Assembly: GCA_937960595.1 (NCBI GenBank)
Contig: CALGPL010000031.1
Location: 1-64,000 of the forward strand
Length of the DNA: 64,000 nt
Source: an uncultured Anaerolineales bacterium
GTDB lineage: Bacteria; Chloroflexota; Anaerolineae; Anaerolineales; Villigracilaceae
Reading direction: 5' to 3'
The notes beneath the pieces are model-generated. The model was not told where the DNA came from, did no database searches, and saw only the letters and a list, made by a program, of their open reading frames with translations. The stretch's first letter is position 1, and each line of letters begins with the position of its first letter. Made by a program: the position numbers and the translations under genes. This document shows positions 8,652 to 16,059 of the stretch, piece after piece.

Positions 8652-11600
8652 TCATGCCGAGGGCGTCAGACATTGGAGGGCCAAGAGGGTCATGTCATCT
8701 GCCGCCGGGAGCGATTCCATGAATTCGTCAACGGCCTCTTCCAGCGACTTCAACAGGTCACGCGGCGATTCGCAGGGATGCGTCTGAAAGTGACGGCAGA
8801 GGCGCTCTACCCCAAAGAGATCGCCGGAAGGCGAGAAAGCCTCCGAGAGTCCGTCGGTGTAGAGGAGCAGGCAGTCGCCCGGCTTCATCTCAATCGTCCG
8901 CTCCTGCATGGAAAAATCGGAGAGAATGCCCAACGCCGGGCCGGTGCGTTCCAGACTTTCGAGCGTCGTCCCACTCTGATTGCGCCAGAGCGGCGGATTG
9001 TGACCGGCATTGGCATACGTCAGCCGCCCGCTCTCCAGGTCCAGCACAGCATAGACCGCGGTCACGAACATCTCTTGCTCGTTATCGGGAAGGATGAGGG
9101 CATTGACCCGCCGCAAGGCTTCGGCCGGCGAGAGGATGTCGTAGACCACTGCCCGCACCAGAGTCCGCGTCAGGGCCATGAACAGCGCCGCCGGCACGCC
9201 CTTGTCGGAGACGTCGGCAATGAACAGCCCCAGCCGCCTGCCGGGCAGTTCGAAGACATCGTAGAAGTCGCCTCCCACCTCGCGGGCGGTCCGCCAGGTG
9301 GCTGCCAGGTCCCAGCCTGGAATCTCGGGCAGATGATCGGGCAGGAAAGTCTGCTGGATTTGGCGGGCCACCTGGACTTCCTGCTCGAGGCGTTCGCGCA
9401 GGACCATTTCGCGCTGGAAATGTTCGTTCTGGATGGCCAGCGCCACCTGTTGAGCCACCCCCTGGATGATTTCGACGCGCTTGTTGCGGAAACGCCGCCC
9501 GGCGGCCGTCTCTTCGACCAGCAAGGCGCCATAGACGCCGGAGCGGATGTTCAGGGGCAGGCCGATCAACAGGCGTTCGCCGCCCTGCATGGCATACAGG
9601 ATCTCCTCTTCGGTCAGCGCCAGATCGGGGCCGACGCAGTCCGGGTCCAGGTTCGGGTCGATCAGGCCGACGACCATCTGATTGCGCTCGCGCACCGCGT
9701 CCAAGAGGGGAAAGCGGCCGAAGCCGAACTCCGCTTCCCGGAGCACAAAGCGCAGGTCGGCGGAGAGGCCATAAGACTGGCTCGTCTGATAGCCATCGGG
9801 GGTAAACAGGTAGATGACGCAGCCGCGCACGCCCACCAGGATCGGCACGATGCGGACGATCGCCTCGAGGGCCTCGTCCAGGGTGTTGGCGTTGACGGCC
9901 GTTTGGGCCACCTGCAAGAGAGCGGCCGAGGCGTAGGCCTGCTCCTGGGCAGCGTCGTAGAGACGGGCGTTCTCGATCGCCACGGCAGCGTAACTGGCAA
10001 AGGTCGCCGTGACCGCCTGGGCCTCGTGGCCATAGCGGCCAGCCGTGTGGTGGGAGAGGGTCAACACCCCCAAGGGGCGGTCGCCGACCCGCAAGGAGGC
10101 GGCGATCGAGGAGTAATCGGCGGCGTAACCGAGGGCCGTGCCCGTCGGGCCGAAAGGATCGGTCGGGCGGCGGATGACGGGCGTCTCGGCATGCAGGGCG
10201 CCGGCCAGATAAGCAGAGGTCTCCGGCCAGCGCTGGACGACGGCTTCGACCTCGAGGGGGTCAGCCCCGTGAATGTGGGCCAGATAGAGCGAGTCACCGT
10301 CCAGCAGCCAGACGGCGGCCACGTCGCAGGGCAGGTTGCGCTCCAATTCGCGCAGGATGGCGTCCAACACATCGTCCACGCTGGCATCTGCCGAGACCAG
10401 GCCGGCCACTTCGCGCAGGCTATCGGCCACCTGCCGCCGCCAGCGCTCGGTGCGATAGAGTTCGGCGTTGTGGATGGCCGAGGCAATGGTATCGGCCAGC
10501 GCCTCGAAGAGATAGAGATCCGAGGTGCTGAAGGCGTCGGGCTGGTCGCTTTGCAGATCGAGTACGCCGATCACCTGGTTGTCGTAGATGATAGGCACGG
10601 CCAGTTCGGCGCGCGTATCGGCCGGCGGGACGGGAGAGGGACGGTAGCGCGGCTCCTGAGTCACCTCGTTGGCCAGCACCGTCTCGCCATGACGCGCCAC
10701 CCAGGGGATAATGCCCTCGGCGTGATCCAGGCTCAGCACATAGCCGCGCAGCGCCTGACTACGCGGCCCGCTGCCTGCTTCGAAGATGATCTGCCGCCGG
10801 TTGGGATGGACGGTATAAAGATGAACATACGGGTACCCCAGGCGCTCGGAAATCAGGACTGCCACCCGATGGAGCAATTCATCCAGGTCGAGAATGGAGG
10901 TGATGTCGTCGCCGACCTCGGCCACGACGGCCAGTTGCTCGACGCGCTTTTGCAGATCGCTGTACAGGCGGGCGTGATTGACGGCGATGGCAATGTTGTC
11001 TGCCAGGGCGCGCAGGACGAGCAGGTCATTCGGGTGGAAAGCGTCACGCTGGTCGCTCTGGATATCCAACACGCCCAGAATCTGATCTCCGATCTTGAGC
11101 GGCAGAACCACCTCCGACTGCGTGCCCGGCAGCCCCTTGATGAAGCGGAAGCGCGGCTCGTTGCGCACGTCGTTGACGACGATTTCCTCGCCGCTCTGGG
11201 CGGCCGCGCCGATCAGCCCCTGACCGAGTTCGACCGCCTGGAGCGGCGCCGGCCGCCGCCCGCGGCGGCTTCGTGGGCCGGCGCTAGAACGGAATTGGAG
11301 GACGGTCTTGCCTGGCTCGAGGGTGAAAATGGCCACGAAATAGTAGCGAAAGGTGTGCAGAATCAATTCCGTGACGCGCCGCGACAGTTCGGCCAGATCG
11401 AGCACGTTGGCCACCTGGGCGCCGACCTGCCGCACCAACGTCAACTGCTCCAGGCGCCATTGTTCGACCGCCACCCGGTGACTCGAATATAACGCCAGCG
11501 AGGCGTGGGCGGTCAGACCGTGCAAAAGATCGAGTTCGCTTTGACGCCACGGCCGGCTGACAGGACGGCTGACTTGCAAAACACCCAACACGAGACTCTG

Positions 11601-11903
11601 ATAATGCAGGGGGACCGCAACAATGTGCTCCTCCTCGGTCTGAACGTGGCAGGGCTGGGCAGTCTCGAAGGCCTGCGCCATGATCGAGGAGGGGAAATGG
11701 GGCGGGAAGACCGGCACGGGATGGGTTCCGGGCAAATGGGCCAGACGTTCATCCAGCCACAATTCGGCGCGCCCCTTCAGGAGAGCCTCCGCTGCAGAAC
11801 GGATGCCCTCGCGGCGGGCCTCCCAATCCTCGGCCTGCAAGAGCCGCTCCCCGAGGGCGATCACCTCTTTAAACAGCGAAGGAGAAGTCGAACGGCCTTT
11901 CAT
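8652..11903 (-). CDS. Multi-GAF sensor PP2C (SpoIIE/RsbU-type) serine phosphatase
   Basis: Large cytoplasmic signalling protein of 1083 residues. Five GAF-like units occupy about 20-145, 160-315, 330-490, 505-655 and 665-825. Units 2 and 3 share the repeated pattern G-V-L-D-(I/L)-Q-S-D-Q-x-D-A-F. A helical linker with Q-Q-T-F-L-P follows, then a PP2C phosphatase domain (about 845-1080). Its metal-binding acidic residues are seen in E-V-G-G-D-F-Y-D, I-A-D-V-S-D-K-G and L-Y-T-D-G-L-S-E-A, and A-A-D-D-M-T-L near the end. Such phosphatases dephosphorylate STAS anti-anti-sigma proteins. The start overlaps the kinase gene's stop by 4 nt (ATGA), and a STAS gene lies just upstream, so its substrate is probably that protein. 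The GAF ligands are unknown. Confidence 0.93.
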   Translation of the reverse strand: MKGRSTSPSLFKEVIALGERLLQAEDWEARREGIRSAAEALLKGRAELWLDERLAHLPGTHPVPVFPPHFPSSIMAQAFETAQPCHVQTEEEHIVAVPLHYQSLVLGVLQVSRPVSRPWRQSELDLLHGLTAHASLALYSSHRVAVEQWRLEQLTLVRQVGAQVANVLDLAELSRRVTELILHTFRYYFVAIFTLEPGKTVLQFRSSAGPRSRRGRRPAPLQAVELGQGLIGAAAQSGEEIVVNDVRNEPRFRFIKGLPGTQSEVVLPLKIGDQILGVLDIQSDQRDAFHPNDLLVLRALADNIAIAVNHARLYSDLQKRVEQLAVVAEVGDDITSILDLDELLHRVAVLISERLGYPYVHLYTVHPNRRQIIFEAGSGPRSQALRGYVLSLDHAEGIIPWVARHGETVLANEVTQEPRYRPSPVPPADTRAELAVPIIYDNQVIGVLDLQSDQPDAFSTSDLYLFEALADTIASAIHNAELYRTERWRRQVADSLREVAGLVSADASVDDVLDAILRELERNLPCDVAAVWLLDGDSLYLAHIHGADPLEVEAVVQRWPETSAYLAGALHAETPVIRRPTDPFGPTGTALGYAADYSSIAASLRVGDRPLGVLTLSHHTAGRYGHEAQAVTATFASYAAVAIENARLYDAAQEQAYASAALLQVAQTAVNANTLDEALEAIVRIVPILVGVRGCVIYLFTPDGYQTSQSYGLSADLRFVLREAEFGFGRFPLLDAVRERNQMVVGLIDPNLDPDCVGPDLALTEEEILYAMQGGERLLIGLPLNIRSGVYGALLVEETAAGRRFRNKRVEIIQGVAQQVALAIQNEHFQREMVLRERLEQEVQVARQIQQTFLPDHLPEIPGWDLAATWRTAREVGGDFYDVFELPGRRLGLFIADVSDKGVPAALFMALTRTLVRAVVYDILSPAEALRRVNALILPDNEQEMFVTAVYAVLDLESGRLTYANAGHNPPLWRNQSGTTLESLERTGPALGILSDFSMQERTIEMKPGDCLLLYTDGLSEAFSPSGDLFGVERLCRHFQTHPCESPRDLLKSLEEAVDEFMESLPAADDMTLLALQCLTPSA

Positions 11904-12316
11904 TCCGTCCCCCTGCGCCGTTTGACGAGGAACAAGAGGTTCCCTGCCCCCGGCTGCTGTTCGTACTTCACTTCGTCCATCAACTGACGCATCAAATAGA
12001 CGCCCAACCCGCCCACCCGGCGGTCTTCGAGATCGCAGGTCAGGTCGGGTTCGGGGATGCCGGCGGGGTCGAAAGGATCGCCGTAATCGCGCAAGATGAT
12101 GGTCAGCGTATCGCCGCGAAAGTCGCTGGTGACCTCGATCTCGCCTTCCCGTCCGTGGTAAGCGTGTTCGATGATGTTCGAGCAGGCCTCATCCACGGCC
12201 ATTTGCACGGCGCAAATTTCGGTTTCAGACATGTCGGCATCCCGCGCCGCCTGACCCACAAACTCGCGAATGGGGTCGAGTTGCTCGAAAGAAGCGGGAA
12301 ACACCAGGGTTCGCAT
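11900..12316 (-). CDS. RsbW-like anti-sigma serine kinase (HATPase)
   Basis: GHKL-type ATP-binding protein of about 138 residues, of the RsbW/SpoIIAB class. These sequester a sigma factor or other target and phosphorylate a STAS antagonist. The N box is D-E-A-C-S-N-I-I-E-H-A, the G1 box is D-Y-G-D-P-F-D-P, and a glycine-rich G2 (G-G-L-G-V-Y-L-M) follows. The ATG at 12316 is chosen because the family's conserved sequence starts there; a TTG at 12364 would add 16 low-complexity residues. It is coupled to the downstream phosphatase by an ATGA overlap. No sigma-factor gene is adjacent. Confidence 0.87.
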   Translation of the reverse strand: MRTLVFPASFEQLDPIREFVGQAARDADMSETEICAVQMAVDEACSNIIEHAYHGREGEIEVTSDFRGDTLTIILRDYGDPFDPAGIPEPDLTCDLEDRRVGGLGVYLMRQLMDEVKYEQQPGAGNLLFLVKRRRGTE

Positions 12317-12388
12317 GGGAACAACCGGAGGCCGCCCCGCGGCCTGCGAAGGAGGCGGCCTCAAACCTTCGACAAAAGGCAGCGCGGT

Positions 12389-12724
12389 CTAGAAACTGCC
12401 GACGGCGGCGGTGACGTCGTCGAACATCTTGAAGAGGGGAGTAAAGCCGGTCAGTTCGAAGGCCTCATAGATCTTCTTGGGGACGCGCGCCAGCACGATT
12501 TCGCCGCGGTTGTAGCGCTTGCAGGCGCGCTGACCGACGAGCAGAGCGCGGAAGCCGGCGCTGGACATGTACTCCAGGTCGCCTAAATCGAGGACGATCT
12601 TGAAAACGTCCTTCTTGTTGGAAGCCTCGATCGCTTCGACCAGTTTGGGAGCAGTGTAAGAGTCTACTCGGCCCTTGACCGTCAACAGATCACAATGTTT
12701 GAAATGCTGAGTTGTAATTTCCAT
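12389..12724 (-). CDS. STAS-domain anti-anti-sigma factor
   Basis: Single-domain STAS protein of 111 residues (RsbV/SpoIIAA class). Its phosphorylatable serine lies in L-E-Y-M-S-S-A-G-F-R-A, the usual D-x-x-S-S-x-G context. Unphosphorylated, it would bind and titrate the RsbW-like kinase encoded next. The ATG at 12724 has GGAGG 6 nt upstream. It is the first gene of a three-gene operon (STAS, kinase, phosphatase) forming a complete partner-switching module. Confidence 0.92.
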   Translation of the reverse strand: MEITTQHFKHCDLLTVKGRVDSYTAPKLVEAIEASNKKDVFKIVLDLGDLEYMSSAGFRALLVGQRACKRYNRGEIVLARVPKKIYEAFELTGFTPLFKMFDDVTAAVGSF

Positions 12725-12754
12725 TTGGCCTCCGAGTGAAAAAGCAGTAACAGG

Positions 12755-12763
12755 ATTATATCA
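12755..12763 (-). promoter_or_regulatory. Extended -10 promoter of the partner-switching operon
   Basis: Minus-strand TGaTATAAT with the hexamer at 12755-12760, about 30 nt before the STAS gene ATG. It faces away from the SRP RNA promoter. Confidence 0.55.
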
Positions 12764-12851
12764 TGACAGGTCAAAAGCCCGCCCCAAAGATTCCGCCGCC
12801 GAGGTCGAAACCGGCCCCTTCTAGGTGCGGGCCGAACGGCGAACTGCGCCG

Positions 12852-12880
12852 TTGACAGCCCGGCCCTCTTCGAGTATCCT
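12852..12880 (+). promoter_or_regulatory. Promoter of the SRP RNA gene
   Basis: TTGACA at 12852-12857 and TATCCT at 12875-12880, separated by exactly 17 bp. The predicted start is about 7 nt downstream, at the 5' end of the SRP RNA. It is the closest match to the sigma-70 consensus in the window. Confidence 0.85.
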
Positions 12881-12887
12881 CGCCGTG

Positions 12888-12989
12888 CCCGGGCAGGCCC
12901 GGCGCGGCAGAGCCCTGCGAACCCCGCCAGGGCCGAGAGGCAGCAACGGTAAGGAGGTGTCTCTGGGTGCCGCCGGTGCCCTGCCTGGG
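12888..12989 (+). ncRNA. ffs: Signal recognition particle RNA, small bacterial type (4.5S)
   Basis: About 102 nt that fold into one long hairpin. The 5' segment CCCGGGCAGG pairs with the 3' segment ending CCTGCCTGGG, with GCGGC/GCCGC further in. The apical domain IV has the conserved asymmetric features CCAGG on the 5' side and GGCAGCA on the 3' side, closed by GCC/GGC around a GAGA (GNRA) tetraloop. This is the Ffh (SRP54 homologue) binding site. No Alu domain is present, as in the short bacterial form. The promoter is immediately upstream. The exact 3' end is uncertain, and no U-rich terminator is seen. Confidence 0.9.
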
Positions 12990-13059
12990 TTCTTTCGTTG
13001 AGCGCGGACGAATCCCCCCAACGCTCTACAAAAGCGCGAATCTGTGGCAAAATAACGTT

Positions 13060-13416
13060 ATGGATCGCTGGATCAAATTCCTGCTCGCCATCGCGGCCGG
13101 CCTGGCGCTTGGCCTGATCTACGGCTGGCTGATCAGCCCGGTCGAATACATCGACACCACCCCCGAAACTCTGCGGGCCGATTACCGCAGCGACTATGTG
13201 CTGATGGTCGCCGAGGTCTATCACCGCGAAGGCGACCTCGACCTGGCCGCCCGCCGCCTGGCTCTGCTCGGCAGCCAGCCGCCGGTCCAGATTGCCGCCG
13301 CGGCCCTCGATTACGGTCTGAGCGCCGGTTATGCGCCGCTCGATATCGCCCTGCTCCAGGAACTTGCCACCGACCTGCAAACCTGGGAACCGACCGGCGG
13401 AGGCAGGCAGCCATGA
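13060..13416 (+). CDS. Small membrane-anchored protein, paralogue of the next gene
   Basis: 118 residues of unknown function. One N-terminal membrane segment (about 6-27, L-L-A-I-A-A-G-L-A-L-G-L-I-Y-G-W) is followed by a conserved S-P-V-E-Y-I-D-T-T-P motif. An alpha-helical region (A-E-V-Y-H-R-E-G-D-L-D-L-A-A-R-R-L-A-L-L-G) looks like one tetratricopeptide-type helix pair. The same arrangement recurs at the start of the downstream gene, which overlaps it by 4 nt (ATGA). No Shine-Dalgarno is clear. The protein likely faces the extracytoplasmic side. Confidence 0.8.
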   Translation: MDRWIKFLLAIAAGLALGLIYGWLISPVEYIDTTPETLRADYRSDYVLMVAEVYHREGDLDLAARRLALLGSQPPVQIAAAALDYGLSAGYAPLDIALLQELATDLQTWEPTGGGRQP

Positions 13417-14255
13417 GCGCCGACGAAAAGAAGAGCCAACGCGGCCCCTGGTACCTGCTCTTCGGGCTGGCCATCGGCCTGGGACTCGGACTGCTCATCT
13501 CCTGGGGCATCGCCCCGGTGACGTACACCGACACCGCGCCGGTTTCGCTGCAGACCCAATTCAAAGACCAGTACCGGCTGATGATTGCCCGCGCCTATCA
13601 AGCGAACGGCGATGTGGGCCGCGCTCAAAGCCGCCTGGCCCTGCTCGGCGACCCCGACCCCGGCGCGGCGCTCCTCGCCCAGGCCGACCGTCTGCTCGCT
13701 GCCGGCGACCCCGACCAGGCCGCGGCCGCCTTGCTGGCGCTGGCCGAGGCACTCGGCGAACCGGTCGTCTATCCGACCGCCGTCGCTACGTCCACTCCCA
13801 CGGCGGCCGCCACCGCCCCCCCCGGCGGACGGCCCACCCCTACCCGCCGCCCGACCTCCACGCCGACGGCTGTTTTCTCCCCTACGCCGCGGCCCACCCC
13901 CACTCCGACGCCCACGCTGGGGGCCTATTTCACCGTCATCGTTCAGGAAGAGGTCTGCAACCCGGCTCTGACGCCCGGGCTGCTCCAGATCGAGGTGCAA
14001 GATGCCTCCCGTCAGCCCATCGCCGGCATGGAAATCATCGTCACCTGGCCGGGCGGGCAGGAACGCCTCTTCACCGGCCTGAAACCGGAACTCGGCAACG
14101 GCTACGCCGACTTCCGCATGGCGCCCGGCGTGCCCTACGCCGTGCGCCTGCTGCCCGACAGCGTCCCGGCCGCCTCAGACCTGCGCGCCCCGACCTGCAT
14201 CGCCGATGGCTCGTCTTTTACCGGCGGCCTGCGCCTGCTTCTGCGCCAGCCGTAG
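13413..14255 (+). CDS. Membrane-anchored protein with Thr/Pro linker and C-terminal beta domain
   Basis: 280 residues of unknown function. The membrane segment (about 14-33), the A-P-V-T-Y-T-D-T-A-P motif and the helical stretch A-R-A-Y-Q-A-N-G-D-V-G-R-A-Q-S-R-L-A-L-L-G repeat the plan of the preceding gene. A low-complexity Thr/Pro linker follows (about 125-168). The C-terminal domain of about 110 residues with two Cys (V-C-N-P-A-L-T-P-G, A-P-T-C-I-A-D-G) resembles a carboxypeptidase-regulatory or Ig-like beta fold (I-A-G-M-E-I-I-V-T-W-P-G-G). The likely topology is an anchored extracytoplasmic domain on a flexible stalk. It ends at a strong bidirectional terminator. Confidence 0.82.
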   Translation: MSADEKKSQRGPWYLLFGLAIGLGLGLLISWGIAPVTYTDTAPVSLQTQFKDQYRLMIARAYQANGDVGRAQSRLALLGDPDPGAALLAQADRLLAAGDPDQAAAALLALAEALGEPVVYPTAVATSTPTAAATAPPGGRPTPTRRPTSTPTAVFSPTPRPTPTPTPTLGAYFTVIVQEEVCNPALTPGLLQIEVQDASRQPIAGMEIIVTWPGGQERLFTGLKPELGNGYADFRMAPGVPYAVRLLPDSVPAASDLRAPTCIADGSSFTGGLRLLLRQP

Positions 14256-14261
14256 AACCAA

Positions 14262-14300
14262 AATTTTTCCGCCGCCCGGTAAGGGGCGGCGGAAGTTTTT
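14262..14300. terminator. Bidirectional Rho-independent terminator
   Basis: Perfect 11-bp inverted repeat (TTCCGCCGCCC / GGGCGGCGGAA, 14267-14277 with 14284-14294). It is flanked by an A/T run on the left and GTTTTT on the right, and separates two convergent genes. Confidence 0.85.
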
Positions 14301-15754
14301 CAGCGGGGCAGCGACCAGTCGAAGCCCAGACCGACCAGGATATCGGCCGGGGCATTCGGGTCGAAAGCGATGATCACTTGATTGGGCGTCAGGCCCATCA
14401 CATTCATCAAGTATTGCATCGTGTAGGGTTTGCCGGCATGGACGATCATCACCGTCCGGTTGGGGAACAGCGCGCCGTAGTTCTCCTGATAATCGTACGG
14501 ATTGCCGGTCGCCACCACGTTCATGCCTTGCGAGGCAAAATAAGCGCCGGTATCGCCCGCCAGGCCGGGGGTGTAACTGCCGTTGACGAAGATCACCCGC
14601 GCCGCTTCGGCCTGCATCAGTTGCGTCATGTCGCCTGTGCCGGCGGCCATCGGGCTGAGGGCGCCGCTGCCGAAGATTTCGTCGCGCAGGACGCGGATAT
14701 CATCGGGGATGGGCTGGAAGACGCTGGCCTGCTCCCCGCCCAGATTGACGCTGGTCAGGATAAGCGCATCGTAGCCGATGACGCCGCGCCGAATGTTGTC
14801 GGGCGGAATCTGCTGCGCCAAGACGGCCAACCGCAGGGCGTCATTGAGCGGCAGGTTGGTATGAATGCCATCCGAGAGGATGTTATACATATCGGGAGCG
14901 GCCGCGATCCAGCCCGGGAACTCGGCCGGGTCCATGACCTTGTCGCGGATGGCCATGAGCACCTGTTGCTGGCGGCGGGCGCGGTCCACGTCACCGCCCT
15001 CGGTATGACGCGCCCGAGCATAGGCCAGGGTCAGCGAACCGTCGAGGTGGTGCCAGCCGGGCTCCAGCGTGACCGTATCCTCGGTGCCGCCCATCGGGTC
15101 GATGGTGATCTCGCTCTCTACGTAAACATCCACGCCGCCGAGCATGCCGATCATCCGCTCGAAGGTATGGAAATCAATCTGGGCGTAATATTGGACCGGC
15201 ACACCCAACAGGTTCTCGACCGTTTTCATCGCCAGGCCCGGCCCGCCGCCGGGCAAGTTGTAGGCCTCGCCCAGGGCATAGGCAGTATTGATGCGGCCGT
15301 ACCCAAAGCCGGGGATGTTGACCCACAGGTCGCGCGGGATCGAGAGCATGCCTGCCGTCCGGCTGAGCGGATCGAGGGTCAGGACCATCATCGTATCCGA
15401 GCGAGGCGGCCCATCGCCTTCGATGTCGCGGGCATCCAGGCCGATGAAAAGCAGCGTCACCCGGCTGGCGCCGTCCCAGGGCGGAGGCAATTCAACTTCT
15501 GGGGCACTCAGGGTGGGAGTCAGGGCAGGCCCAATGGGGGTACCCTCTTCATTAACTTCCTGTGTGCCCGCCGGCAAACCGCCGCCCGAAGAGACGCAGA
15601 AAGAAGGCGGCGTGCCGGGGAGCGGCGTCAGCCGCCAGCAGGCGACGAAGTTGCGCAGGAAGAGGAAGAGCGCAACCGCCAAGATCAAGCCGATGCCCCA
15701 GACAATGTACTGACCTAGAGTCGGGGCTTTAAAGCGAAATTTCTTCAATGCCAT
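14300..15754 (-). CDS. LytR-CpsA-Psr (LCP) family glycopolymer ligase
   Basis: 484-residue membrane protein. One N-terminal transmembrane helix (about 14-34) and a Pro-rich stalk lead to an LCP domain. The domain's signatures are F-I-G-L-D-A-R-D (entry), R-S-D-T-M-M-V-L-T-L-D-P, S-I-P-R-D-L-W-V-N-I-P-G, N-T-A-Y, G-G-V-D-V-Y-V and Y-A-R-A-R-H-T-E-G-G-D-x-D-R. A LytR_C domain ends the protein (about 390-484). LCP enzymes transfer glycopolymers from lipid carriers to peptidoglycan. The ATG at 15754 has AAGGATG upstream. The Trm112-like gene precedes it by about 45 nt and a VanW gene lies beyond. Confidence 0.92.
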   Translation of the reverse strand: MALKKFRFKAPTLGQYIVWGIGLILAVALFLFLRNFVACWRLTPLPGTPPSFCVSSGGGLPAGTQEVNEEGTPIGPALTPTLSAPEVELPPPWDGASRVTLLFIGLDARDIEGDGPPRSDTMMVLTLDPLSRTAGMLSIPRDLWVNIPGFGYGRINTAYALGEAYNLPGGGPGLAMKTVENLLGVPVQYYAQIDFHTFERMIGMLGGVDVYVESEITIDPMGGTEDTVTLEPGWHHLDGSLTLAYARARHTEGGDVDRARRQQQVLMAIRDKVMDPAEFPGWIAAAPDMYNILSDGIHTNLPLNDALRLAVLAQQIPPDNIRRGVIGYDALILTSVNLGGEQASVFQPIPDDIRVLRDEIFGSGALSPMAAGTGDMTQLMQAEAARVIFVNGSYTPGLAGDTGAYFASQGMNVVATGNPYDYQENYGALFPNRTVMIVHAGKPYTMQYLMNVMGLTPNQVIIAFDPNAPADILVGLGFDWSLPR

Positions 15755-15798
15755 AGAGAAATCATCCTTCGAGCGAACAGGCCGCCCGTCGCCGCCGG

Positions 15799-16020
15799 CT
15801 ACTTGACCGGCGGAGGCGGCAACGGCAAATCCTGCGGGGCGACGCTGGCCCATTGGTCGCCCTCCGCGATCAACATGACCGGGATGTCGTCCACCACCGG
15901 ATACTTGCGGCCGCAATCTTTACAGATCAGCCAGGCCTGGCGGTAAAAATCGAGCAGGCCATCTTTCTCCCGAACACAGGCCGGGCAGCGCAGAATATCC
16001 AGCAATTCCTTGTCCAGCAT
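15799..16020 (-). CDS. Trm112/UPF0434-like zinc-ribbon protein
   Basis: 73 residues beginning M-L-D-K-E-L-L-D-I-L-R-C-P-A-C, the hallmark of the Trm112/YcaR family, followed by a second C-K-D-C knuckle and Y-P-V-V-D-D-I-P-V-M-L. In eukaryotes Trm112 activates methyltransferases; the bacterial role is not settled. The ATG at 16020 is preferred over an upstream ATG at 16038 because AGGAG lies 6 nt before it. A related zinc-ribbon tail is fused to the methyltransferase near 31.3 kb. Confidence 0.85.
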   Translation of the reverse strand: MLDKELLDILRCPACVREKDGLLDFYRQAWLICKDCGRKYPVVDDIPVMLIAEGDQWASVAPQDLPLPPPPVK

Positions 16021-16047
16021 GGTTGCTCCTATCCACAACAGACGGCT

Positions 16048-16056
16048 ATTTTACCA
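16048..16056 (-). promoter_or_regulatory. Extended -10 upstream of the Trm112-like gene
   Basis: Minus-strand TGgTAAAAT with the hexamer at 16048-16053, 27 nt before the ATG, in the short gap after the vanW-type gene. The match is weaker than others in the window. Confidence 0.4.
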
Positions 16057-16059
16057 CGT

